From: Calendula officinalis
Taxonomy: Eukaryota; Streptophyta; Magnoliopsida; Asterales; Asteraceae
Reading direction: 5' to 3'
Length of the DNA: 64,000 nucleotides
Assembly (NCBI GenBank): GCA_963853835.1
Contig: OY970835.1
Coordinates: 12,406,501 to 12,470,500, forward strand
The notes beneath the pieces were generated by a model. That model was not told the origin of the DNA. It did not search any database and saw only the letters and a program-made list of their open reading frames with translations. The position numbers were made by a program, and so were the translations under genes. This document shows positions 35,280 through 46,900 of this stretch, in pieces (position 1 is the first letter of the stretch; every line of letters begins with the position of its first letter).

Positions 35280-36713
35280 CATTTTTGGCCCGAACTTCAA
35301 CCTCGGCCCGAACTGCAACCTCGGCCCGAACTCCGACCTCGGCCCGAACTTCAACCTCGGCCCGAACATCATCCTCGGCCCGAACACCGAACTTCGGCCC
35401 GAACACCACTTCGGCCTGAACACCACTTCGGCCCGAACATCCCAATTCGGCCCGAACACCACTTCGGCCCGAACATCCCTCTTCGGCCCGAACTCTTCAA
35501 TATCCAAGATTGTGTGACAAATGGTGCTATATTAAAACATTCTTAACTTTCAGCTCGGGTGTCCGTTTCACGCCCACGAGTAACCAAAATAGCTGGTTCG
35601 TTCGTCACTGCCAAGAACAAGTTCGGCCCGAACTCTTCACTCTTCCCGGCCCGAACTTCATTTTCGGCCCGAACTTCAACCTCGGCCCGAACTTCAACCT
35701 CGGCCCGAACTCCGACCTCGGCCCGAACCTCAACCTCGGCCCGAACATCATCCTCGGCCCGAACACCGAACTTCGGCCCCAACACCACTTCGGCCCGAAC
35801 ATCCCACTTCGGCCCGTACACCACTTCGGCCCGAACATCCCTCTTCGGCCCGAACTCTTCAATATCCAAGATTGTGTGACAAAAGGTGCTATACTAAAAC
35901 ATTCATAACTTTCAGCTCGGGTGTCCGTTTCACGCCCACGAGTAACCAAAATAGCTGGTTCGTTCGTCACTGCCAAGAACAAGTTCGGCCCGAACTCTTC
36001 ACTGTTCCCGGCCCGAACTTCATTTTCGGCCCGAACTTCAACCTCGGCCCGAACTCCGACATCGGCCCGAACTTCAACCTCGGCCCGAACATCATCCTCG
36101 GCCCGAACACCGAACTTCGGCCCGAACACCACTTCGGGCCGAAAATCCCACTTCGGCCCGAACACCACTTCGGCCCGAACATCCCTCTTCGGCCCGAACT
36201 CTTCAATATCCAAGATTGTGTGACAAAAGGTGCTATACTAAAACATTCATAACTTTCAGCTCGGGTGTCCGTTTCACGCCCACGAGTAACCAAAATAGCT
36301 GGTTCGTTCGTCACTGCCAAGAACAAGTTCGGCTCGAACTCTTCACTGTTCCCGGCCCGAACTACATTTTCGGCCCGAACTTCAACCTCGGCCCGAACTC
36401 CGACCTCGGCCCGAACTTCAACCTCGGCCCGAACATCATCCTCGGCCCGAACACCGAACTTCGGCCCGAACACCACTTCGGCCCGAACATCCCACTTCGG
36501 CCCGAACACCACTTCGGCCCGAACATCCCTCTACGGCCCGAACTCTTCAATATCCAAGATTGTGTGACAAAAGGTGCTATACTAAAACATTCGTAACTTT
36601 CAGCTCGGGTGTCCGTTTCACGCCCACGAGTAACCAAAATAGCTGGTTTGTTCGTCACTGCCAAGAACAAGTTCGGCCCGAACTCTTCACTGTTCCCGGC
36701 CCGAACTTCATTT
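35280..36713. repeat. Satellite 2 array, block 9 (between LTR loci H and I)
   Basis: Four monomers with the same spacings (362, 344, 344) as block 3, each landmark at +29,673. It ends with the class-1 flank CTGGTTTGTTCG. No gene is visible. Confidence 0.94.
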
Positions 36714-37424
36714 TGTTAGGGCAAAGCCCATGTCCCTTGTTATCTTATGATTACGAAACAAACAAGTGGGGCAGATCTCATACAGAGCTACTCAGTATAG
36801 GTCTGATACTGAGTAGATAGACGTCGATCAGATATGATAGCACAAAACCTTTGAAGATGATCACAAATGAGTTGCACTGACCTACTCAGTATCGGTCTCA
36901 TACTGAGCTACTCAGTATATATGTCTGATACTGAGTAGAATGACCGAGTTATCCATGCATGATCTTCTGCCCTCAACTTGTTGGTACTAGTGTTAAGTAT
37001 CAGTCCTATACTGAGTGGTCAGTATTGGGCACTAAGTATTGGAACTCAGTATTGAAACTCAATACTGAGTAGAAGGACTGAGTTAATATTTCCATGTTTA
37101 CTTAATTAGTCAAATCTTTTAATCATGGTATGTATTTATTAGAATTGGGAGTTACATATAGAATAGGGTTAATTGTAAAACCTCTATACATTATAAATAG
37201 AGGTTTAGTCTTTAGTTGTTAAGCATCCTTTTGGATCCCGGTTGATCATTTGTGTGGATCACCGGTAACCCAATTCTAAATGTAACACTTTGTGGAGTGT
37301 TCTTGGTTATTCCGCAACCAAGAACTCATTTTATACGTTTGTGCTTAATAAGAATAATCGTATGACGTATATGATCTTGTTTTTACCGATTTTACTAACA
37401 ATATTGGGGTTCGTGGGTCCTACA
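36714..37424 (+). repeat. 5' LTR of locus I (711 bp)
   Basis: Intact LTR; GATAGCAC and CCATGCATG are shared with C. Confidence 0.95.
37192..37203 (+). promoter_or_regulatory. Candidate TATA box, 5' LTR of locus I
   Basis: TATAAATAGAGG, in the position of the LTR promoter. Transcription from here would run through the interior and, if not terminated in the 3' LTR, into the 24.5-kb satellite array beyond. Confidence 0.6.
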
Positions 37425-37426
37425 TT

Positions 37427-37438
37427 TGGTATCAGAGC
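37427..37438 (+). other. Primer-binding site, locus I
   Basis: TGGTATCAGAGC; the two-base spacer is TT here rather than AT. Confidence 0.92.
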
Positions 37439-38771
37439 GGTTCAAAGTTATCTACAAATTTGATGATCTTTTAACCCTATATATTGTTGAAGATCAAGTC
37501 TTTTCATATAGAAGAACTTTGCAGAATTTTCGTCATTTTCTGCGCACGGGTAGAAGAAATGCCGGATCTCCTTCGTTAACAGTCGAATATGTGTGAAATT
37601 TGAACAGGAGGCTCTCAACACACAGACACACAATCTGACCGTTCAGTTTTGTATTTGAAGATTCGCGTAGAGCGATATGGTAGGCGCATCAGGTCATATA
37701 TTTTGTTTTTTATTCCTTACCTGCTGGGCAGCCATGGAAGAAAAATTGGCTCTCCTTCTTTAAACATCGAATGAGCGTGAAATTTTAACTGAAGGTTCAC
37801 CATAATGTGTTTAATGTTTTCACCATTCAGATCTTCAAAAGGAATCTAAGAGATATATATTTTTGAAGATTATTGACGAATATTTATGGTATGTTTTTAA
37901 TTCTGCGCAACTGTGATAAAACGGCTATTATATCTTTTGTAACCATTAAATTTTCATAAATTTTGGATATTATATCCATAACACATACATGTACTCGGTT
38001 TCAAAATTTCAGACTGATCAGTAACATATACTGAGAGATACATATTTTCAAAGTTGCTGGTTTTCTGATACTGATTGTCTCATACTGAGTGGTCAGTATG
38101 AGACTGCTGTGATCGTTTCAACCGTTGGATCCTTATGATTTTTGGATATGATGTTGAAGACAGGTATAGGTATGTTATGTAAAAAATTCATAATGATCAG
38201 AAGATTATACTTGGAGATATGATTTTTTGAAGTTGCTGCAAAATTAGAGAAATGAAATTCTGCATGCTGAATTATACAAGTGAGTATGTTTCACATATTT
38301 TTCTCCTTTTAGTCATAAGAAATCATCTTAAACTGAGGAAATCTATAAGTTGATTGATTCCTTAGTGATGTTTCAAGTCAAAGATAAAATATACCGAACA
38401 GTTTAAGGAGATGAATCTGATTCAGGGGGAGAAAACACAATGTGATATGTGTTTTCTTTATATGAAGCTAAAGTTCTTTTAAGCTAAGATGTTCATGCTA
38501 AGTTATTCAAGGGGGTACGTGTCACACATTATTTTACAATCATTTGAATCATTTCAAACTGAGGAAATCTACTAATTGAATGATTCCTTAGTGATGTTTC
38601 ATTACAATTCAAATCTACCCGACAGTCTGAGAAAGGAGTCAATGATTGTGGGGGAGAAAAGTTAGTGTGATATATAGTTTCTTGAAGTACTCGGTGAATA
38701 AAGAATATGAAAAGATCTCAAAAAGAAGACGATACAAGACAAGATTGAAGATTGTTTTGTTATCATTAGAT

Positions 38772-38780
38772 AGGGGGAGA
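38772..38780 (+). other. Polypurine tract, locus I
   Basis: AGGGGGAGA one base before the 3' LTR at 38782. Confidence 0.9.
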
Positions 38781-38781
38781 T

Positions 38782-39490
38782 TGTTAGGGCAAAGCCCATG
38801 TCCCTTGTTATCTTATGATTACAAAACAAACAAGTGGGGCAGATCTCATACTGAGCTACTCAGTATAGGTCTGATACTGAGTAGATAGACGTCGATCAGA
38901 TATGACAACACAAAACCTTTGAAGATGATCACAAATGAGTTGCACTGACCTACTCAGTATCGGTCTCATACTGAGCTACTCAGTATATGTCTGATACTGG
39001 GTAGAATGACCGAGTTATCCGTGCATGATCTTCTGCCCCCAACTTGTTGGTACTAGTGTTAAGTCTCAGTCCTATACTGAGTGGTCAGTATTGGGCACTC
39101 AGTATTGGAACTCAGTATTGAAACTCAATACTGAGTAGAAGGACTGAGTTAATATTTCCATGTTTACTTAATTAGTCAAATCTTTTAATCATGATATGTA
39201 TTTATTAGAATTGGGAGTTACATATAGAATAGGGTTAATTGTAAAACCTCTATACATTATAAATAGAGGTTTAGTCTTTAGTTGTTAAGCATCCTTTTGG
39301 ATCCCGGTTGATCATTTGTGTGGATCACCGGTAACCCAATTCTAAATGTAACACTTTGTGGAGTGTTCTTGGTTATTCCGCAACCAAGAACACATTTTAT
39401 ACGTTTGTGCTTAATAAGAATAATCGTATGACATATATGATCTTGTTTTTACCGATTTTACTAACAATATTGGGGTTCGTGGGTCCTACA
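38782..39490 (+). repeat. 3' LTR of locus I (709 bp)
   Basis: Full-length LTR with the class-1 markers ACTGGGTAG and GCCCCCAAC. Confidence 0.95.
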
Positions 39491-41461
39491 CATTTTCGGC
39501 CCGAACTTCAACCTCGGCCCGAACTGCAACCTCGGCCCGAACTCCGACCTCGGCCCGAACTTCAACCTCGGCCCGAACATCATCCTCGGCCCGAACACCG
39601 AACTTCGGCCCGAACACCACTTCGGCCTGAACACCACTTCGGCCCGAACATCCCACTTCGGCCCGAACACCACTTCGGACCGAACATCCCTCTTCGGCCC
39701 GAACTCTTCAATATCCAAGATTGTGTGACAAAAGGTGCTATACTAAAACATTCATAACTTTCAGCTCGGGTGTCCGTTTCACGCCCACGAGTAACCAAAA
39801 TAGCTGGTTCGTTCGTCACTGCCAAGAACAAGTTCGGCCCGAACTCTTCACTTTTCCCGGCCCGAACTTCAACCTCGGCCCGAACTTCAACCTCGGCCGG
39901 AACTCCGACCTCGGCCCGTACACCACTTCGGCCCGTACACCACTTCGGCCCGAACATCCCTCTTCGGCCCGAACTCTTCAATATCCAAGATTGTGTGACA
40001 AAAGGTGCTATACTAAAACATTGATAACTTTCAGCTCGGGTGTCCGTTTCACGCCCATGAGTAACCAAAATAGCTGGTTCTTTCGTCACTGCCAAGAACA
40101 AGTTCGGCCCGAACTCTTCACTGTTCCCGGCCCGAACTTCATTTTCGGCCCGGACTTCAACCTCGGCCCGAACTCCGACATCGGCCCGAACTTCAACCTC
40201 GGCCCGAACATCATCCTCGGTTCGAAAACCGAACTTCGGCCCGAACACCACTTCGGCCCGAACATCCCACTTCGGCCCGAACACCACTTCGGCCCGAACA
40301 TCCCTCTTAGGCCCGAACTCTTCAATATCCAAGATTGTGTGACAAAAGGTGCTATACTAAAACATTCATAACTTTCAACTCGGGTGTCCGTTTCACGCCC
40401 ACGAGTAACCAAAAAAGCTGGTTCGTTCGTCACTGCCAAGAACAAGTTCGGCCCGAACTCTTCAATGTTCCCGGCCCGAACTACATTTTCGGCCCGAACT
40501 TCAACCTCGGCCCGAACTCCGACCTCGGTCCGAACTTCAACCTCGGCCCGAACATCATCCTCGGCCCGAACACCGAACTTCGGCCCGAACACCACTTCGG
40601 CCCGAACATCCCACTTCGGCCCGACACCACTTCGGCCCGAACATCCCTCTTCGGCCCGAACTCTTCAATATCCAAGATTGTGTGACAAAAGGTGCTATAC
40701 TAAAACATTCATAACTTTCAGCTCGGGTTTCCGTTTCACGCCCACGAGTAACCAAAATAGCTGGTTTGTTCGTCACTGCCAAGAACAAGTTCGAACCGAA
40801 CTCTTCACTGTTCCCGGCCCGAACTTCATTTTCGGCCCGAACTTCAACCTCGGAACGAACTTCAACCTCGGCCCGAACTCCGACCTAGGCCCGAACTTCA
40901 ACCTCGGTCCGAACATCATCCTCGGCCCGAACACCGAACTTCGGCCCGAACACCACTTCGGCCCGAACATCCCACTTCGGCCCGAACACAACTTCGGCCC
41001 GAACATCCCTCTTCGGCCCGAACTCTTCAATATCCAAGATTGTGTGACAAAAGGTGTTGTATTAAAACATTCTTAACTTTCAGATCGGGTGTCCGTTTCA
41101 CGCCCACGAGTAACCAAAATAGTTGGTTCGTTCGTCAATGCCAAGAACAAGTTCGGCCCGAACTCTTCACTGTTCCCGGCCCGAACTTCATTTTCGGCCC
41201 GAACTTCAACCTCGGCCCGAACTTCAACCTCGGCCCGGACATTATCCTCTGCCCGAACACCACTTCGGCCCGAACACCACTTCGGCCCGAACACCACTTC
41301 GGCCCGAACATCCCACTTCGGCCCGGACACCACTTCGGCCCGAACATCCCTCTTCGGCCCGAACTCTTCAATATCCAAGATTGTGTGACAAAAGGTGCTA
41401 TACTAAAACATTCATAACTTTCAGCTCGGGTGTCCGTTTCACGCCCACGAGTAACCAAAAT
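39491..41461. repeat. Satellite 2 array, block 10a (after locus I)
   Basis: About six monomers. The first after the LTR is normal; the second is strongly shortened (39770-40024), having lost about six tail subunits. A monomer with CAGATCGGG and ATGCCAAGAAC near 41080-41140 marks the start of the higher-order unit repeated downstream. The region is related to the start of block 4. Confidence 0.92.
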
Positions 41462-43593
41462 AGATGGTTCGTTCGTCACTGCCAAGAACAAGTTCGGCCC
41501 GAACTCTTCACTGTTCCCGGCCCGAACTTCATTTTCGCCCCGAACTTCAACCTCGGCCTGAACTTCAACCTCGGCCCGAACTCCGACCTCGGCCCGAACT
41601 TCAACCTCGGCCCGAATATCATCCTCGGCCCGAACACCGAACTTCGGCCCGAACACCACTTCGGCCCGAACACCACTTCGGCCCGAACATCCCACTTCGG
41701 CCCGTACACCACTTCGGCCCGAACATCCCTCTTCGGCCCGAACTCTTCAATATCCAAGATTTTGTGACAAAAGGTGCTATACTAAAACATTCATAACTTT
41801 CAGCTCGGGTGTCCGTTTCACGCCCACGGGTAACCAAAATAGCTGGTTCGTTCGTCACTGCCAAGAACAAGTTCGGCCCGAACTCTTCACTGTTCCCGGC
41901 CCGAACTTCATTTTCGGCCCGAACTTCAACCTCGGCCCGAACTCCGACATCGGCCCGAACTTCAACCTCGGCCCGAACATCATCCTCGGTTCGAACACCG
42001 AACTTCGGCCCGAACACCACTTCGGCCCGAACATCCCACTTCGGCCCGAACACCACTTCGGCCCGAACATCCCTCTTAGGCCCGAACTCTTCAATATCCA
42101 AGATTGTGTGACAAAAGGTGCTATACTAAAACATTCATAACTTTCAGCTCGGGTGTCTGTTTCACGCCCACGAGTAACCAAAATAGCTGGTTCGTTCGTC
42201 ACTGCCAAGAACAAGTTCGGCCCGAACTCTTCACTGTTCCCGGCCCGAACTACATTTTCGGCCCGAACTTCAACCTCGGCCCGAACTCCGACCTCGGCCC
42301 GAACTTCAACCTCGGCCCGAACATCATCCTCGGCCCGAACACCGAACTTCGGCCCGAACACCACTTCGGCCCGAACATCCCACTTCGGCCCGACACCACT
42401 TCGGCTCGAACATCCCTCATCGGCCCGAACTCTTCAATATCCAAGATTGTGTGACAAAAGGTGCTATACTAAAACATTCATAACTTTCAGCTCGGGTGTC
42501 CGTTTCACGCCCACGAGTAACCAAAATAGCTGGTTCGTTCGTCACTGCCAAGAACAAGTTCGGCCCGAACTCTTCACTGTTCCCGGCCCGAACTTCATTT
42601 TCGCCCCGAACTTCAACCTCGGCCTGAACTTCAACCTCGGCCCGAACTCCGACCTCGGCCCGAACTTCAACCTCGGCCCGAATATCATCCTCGGCCCGAA
42701 CACCGAACTTCGGCCCGAACACCACTTCGGCCCGAACACCACTTCGGCCCGAACATCCCACTTCGGCCCGTACACCACTTCGGCCCGAACATCCCTCTTC
42801 GGCCCGAACTCTTCAATATCCAAGATTTTGTGACAAAAGGTGCTATACTAAAACATTCATAACTTTCAGCTCGGGTGTCCGTTTCACGCCCACGGGTAAC
42901 CAAAATAGCTGGTTCGTTCGTCACTGCCAAGAACAAGTTCGGCCCGAACTCTTCACTGTTCCCGGCCCGAACTTCATTTTCGGCCCGAACTTCAACCTCG
43001 GCCCGAACTCCGACATCGGCCCGAACTTCAACCTCGGCCCGAACATCATCCTCGGTTCGAACACCGAACTTCGGCCCGAACACCACTTCGGCCCGAACAT
43101 CCCACTTCGGCCCGAACACCACTTCGGCCCGAACATCCCTCTTAGGCCCGAACTCTTCAATATCCAAGATTGTGTGACAAAAGGTGCTATACTAAAACAT
43201 TCATAACTTTCAGCTCGGGTGTCTGTTTCACGCCCACGAGTAACCAAAATAGCTGGTTCGTTCGTCACTGCCAAGAACAAGTTCGGCCCGAACTCTTCAC
43301 TGTTCCCGGCCCGAACTACATTTTCGGCCCGAACTTCAACCTCGGCCCGAACTCCGACCTCGGCCCGAACTTCAACCTCGGCCCGAACATCATCCTCGGC
43401 CCGAACACCGAACTTCGGCCCGAACACCACTTCGGCCCGAACATCCCACTTCGGCCCGACACCACTTCGGCTCGAACATCCCTCATCGGCCCGAACTCTT
43501 CAATATCCAAGATTGTGTGACAAAAGGTGCTATACTAAAACATTCATAACTTTCAGCTCGGGTGTCCGTTTCACGCCCACGAGTAACCAAAAT
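41462..43593. repeat. Tandem duplication of a 1066-bp, three-monomer block
   Basis: Landmarks at 41476, 41619, 41809, 41855, 42104 and 42153 recur exactly 1066 bp later (42542, 42685, 42875, 42921, 43170 and 43219). Variants shared by both copies include CACGGGTAACC, AAGATTTTGTGAC and CTCATCGGCCC. The copies differ by only a few bases by eye, so the duplication is very recent (or, less likely, an assembly duplication). Confidence 0.9.
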
Positions 43594-43923
43594 AGCTGGT
43601 TTGTTCGTCACTGCCAAGAACAAGTTCGAACCGAACTCTTCACTGTTCCCGGCCCGAACTTCATTTTCGGCCCGAACTTCAACCTCGGCCCGAACTTCAA
43701 CCTCGGCCCGAACTCCGACCTAGGCCCGAACTTCAACCTCGGTCCGAACATCATCCTCGGCCCGAACACCGAACTTCGGCCCGAACACCACTTCGGCCCG
43801 AACATCCCACTTCGGCCCGAACACAACTTCGGCCCGAACATCCCTCTTCGGCCCGAACTCTTCAATATCCAAGATTGTGTGACAAAAGGTGCTGTATTAA
43901 AACATTCTTAACTTTCAGATCGG

Positions 43924-46900
43924 GTGTCCGTTTCACGCCCACGAGTAACCAAAATAGTTGGTTCGTTCGTCAATGCCAAGAACAAGTTCGGCCCGAACTC
44001 TTCACTGTTCCCGGCCCGAACTTCATTTTCGGCCCGAACTTCAACCTCGGCCCGAACTTCAACCTCGGCCCGGACATTATCCTCTGCCCGAACACCACTT
44101 CGGCCCGAACACCACTTCGGCCCGAACATCCCACTTCGGCCCGGACACCACTTCGGCCCGAACATCCCTCTTCGGCCCGAACTCTTCAATATCCAAGATT
44201 GTGTGACAAAAGGTGCTATACTAAAACATTCATAACTTTCAGCTCGGGTGTCCGTTTCACGCCCACGAGTAACCAAAATAGCTGGTTCGTTCGTCACTGC
44301 CAAGAACAAGTTCGGCCCGAACTCTTCACTGTTCCCGGCCCGAACTTCATTTTCGCCCCGAACTTCAACCTCGGCCTGAACTTCAACCTCGGCCCGAACT
44401 CCGACCTCGGCCCGAACTTCAACCTCGGCCCGAATATCATCCTCGGCCCGAACACCGAACTTCGGCCCGAACACCACTTCGGCCCGAACACCACTTCGGC
44501 CCGAACATCCCACTTCGGCCCGTACACCACTTCGGCCCGAACATCCCTCTTCGGCCCGAACTCTTCAATATCCAAGATTGTGTGACAAAAGGTGCTATAC
44601 TAAAACATTCATAACTTTCAGCTCGGGTGTCCGTTTCACGCCCACGGGTAACGAAAATAGCTGGTTCGTTCGTCACTGCCAAGAACAAGTTCGGCCCGAA
44701 CTCTTCACTGTTCCCGGCCCGAACTTCATTTTCGGCCCGAAATTCAACCTCGGCCCGAACTCCGACATCGGCCCGAACTTCAACCTCGGCCCGAACATCA
44801 TCCTCGGTTCGAACACCGAACTTCGGCCCGAACACCACTTCGGCCCGAACATCCCACTTCGGCCCGAACACCACTTCGGCCCGAACATCCCTCTTAGGCC
44901 CGAACTCTTCAATATCCAAGATTGTGTGACAAAAGGTGCTATACTAAAACATTCATAACTTTCAGCTCGGGTGTCTGTTTCACGCCCACGAGTAACCAAA
45001 ATAGCTGGTTCGTTCGTCACTGCCAAGAACAAGTTCGGCCCGAACTCTTCACTGTTCCCGGCCCGAACTACATTTTCGGCCCGAACTTCAACCTCGGCCC
45101 GAACTCCGACCTCGGCCCGAACTTCAACCTCGGCCCGAACATCATCCTCGGCCCGAACACCGAACTTCGGCCCGAACGCCACTTCGGCCCGAACATCCCA
45201 CTTCGGCCCGACACCACTTCGGCTCGAACATCCCTCATCGGCCCGAACTCTTCAATATCCAAGATTGTGTGACAAAAGGTGCTATACTAAAACATTCATA
45301 ACTTTCAGCTCGGGTGTCCGTTTCACGCCCAAGAGTAACCAAAATAGCTGGTTTGTTCGTCACTGCCAAGAACAAGTTCGAACCGAACTCTTCACTGTTC
45401 CCGGACCGAACTTCATTTTCGGCCCGAACTTCAACCTCGGCCCGAACTTCAACCTCGGCCCGAACTCCGACCTAGGCCCGAACTTCAACCTCGGTCCGAA
45501 CATCATCCTCGGCCCGAACACCGAACTTCGGCCCGAACACCACTTCGGCCCGAACATCCCACTTCGGCCCGAACACCACTTCGGCCCGAACATCCCACTT
45601 CGGCCCGAACACAACTTCGGCCCGAACATCCCTCTTCGGCCCGAACTCTTCAATATCCAAGATTGTGTGACAAAAGGTGTTGTATTAAAACATTCTTAAC
45701 TTTCAGATCGGGTGTCCGTTTCACGCCCACGAGTAACCAAAATAGTTGGTTCGTTCGTCAATGCCAAGAACAAGTTCGGCCCGAACTCTTCACTGTTCCC
45801 GGCCCGAACTTCATTTTCGGCCCGAACTTCAACCTCGGCCCGAACTTCAACCTCGGCCCGGACATTATCCTCTGCCCGAACACCACTTCGGCCCGAACAC
45901 CACTTCGGCCCGAACATCCCACTTCGGCCCGGACACCACTTCGGCCCGAACATCCCTCTTCGGCCCGAACTCTTCAATATCCAAGATTGTGTGACAAAAG
46001 GTGCTATACTAAAACATTCATAACTTTCAGCTCGGGTGTCCGTTTCACGCCCACGAGTAACCAAAATAGCTGGTTCGTTCGTCACTGCCAAGAACAAGTT
46101 CGGCCCGAACTCTTCACTGTTCCCGGCCCGAACTTCATTTTCGCCCCGAACTTCAACCTCGGCCTGAACTTCAACCTCGGCCCGAACTCCGACCTCGGCC
46201 CGAACTTCAACCTCGGCCCGAATATCATCCTCGGCCCGAACACCGAACTTCGGCCCGAACACCACTTCGGCCCGAACACCACTTCGGCCCGAACATCCCA
46301 CTTCGGCCCGTACACCACTTCGGCCCGAACATCCCTCTTCGGCCCGAACTCTTCAATATCCAAGATTGTGTGACAAAAGGTGCTATACTAAAACATTCAT
46401 AACTTTCAGCTCGGGTGTCCGTTTCACGCCCACGGGTAACCAAAATAGCTGGTTCGTTCGTCACTGCCAAGAACAAGTTCGGCCCGAACTCTTCACTGTT
46501 CCCGGCCCCGAACTTCATTTTCGGCCCGAACTTCAACCTCGGCCCGAACTCCGACATCGGCCCGAACTTCAACCTCGGCCCGAACATCATCCTCGGTTCG
46601 AACACCGAACTTCGGCCCGAACACCACTTCGTCCCGAACATCCCACTTCGGCCCGAACACCACTTCGGCCCGAACATCCCTCTTAGGCCCGAACTCTTCA
46701 ATATCCAAGATTGTGTGACAAAAGGTGATATACTAAAACATTCATAACTTTCAGCTCGAGTGTCTGTTTCACGCCCACGAGTAACCAAAATAGCTGGTTC
46801 GTTCGTCACTGCCAAGAACAAGTTCGGCCCGAACTCTTCACTGTTCCCGGCCCGAACTACATTTTCGGCCCGAACTTCAACCTCGGCCCGAACTTCAACC

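Larger units (their letters stand above)
36714..39490 (+). mobile_element. Locus I: complete two-LTR non-autonomous element, class 1
   Basis: A 2777-bp element flanked by CATTT at 36709-36713 and 39491-39495, with 711-bp and 709-bp LTRs. It starts exactly 29,673 bp after C and shares its 5' LTR markers. Its 1357-bp interior is shorter than in C because of a small deletion near 37845 (GGAATCTAAGAG in place of GGAATCGTTAATTAAGAG). Other interior variants (ATCATTAGATAGG, GAGATGAATCTG) are shared with D rather than C. No coding sequence is present. Confidence 0.95.
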
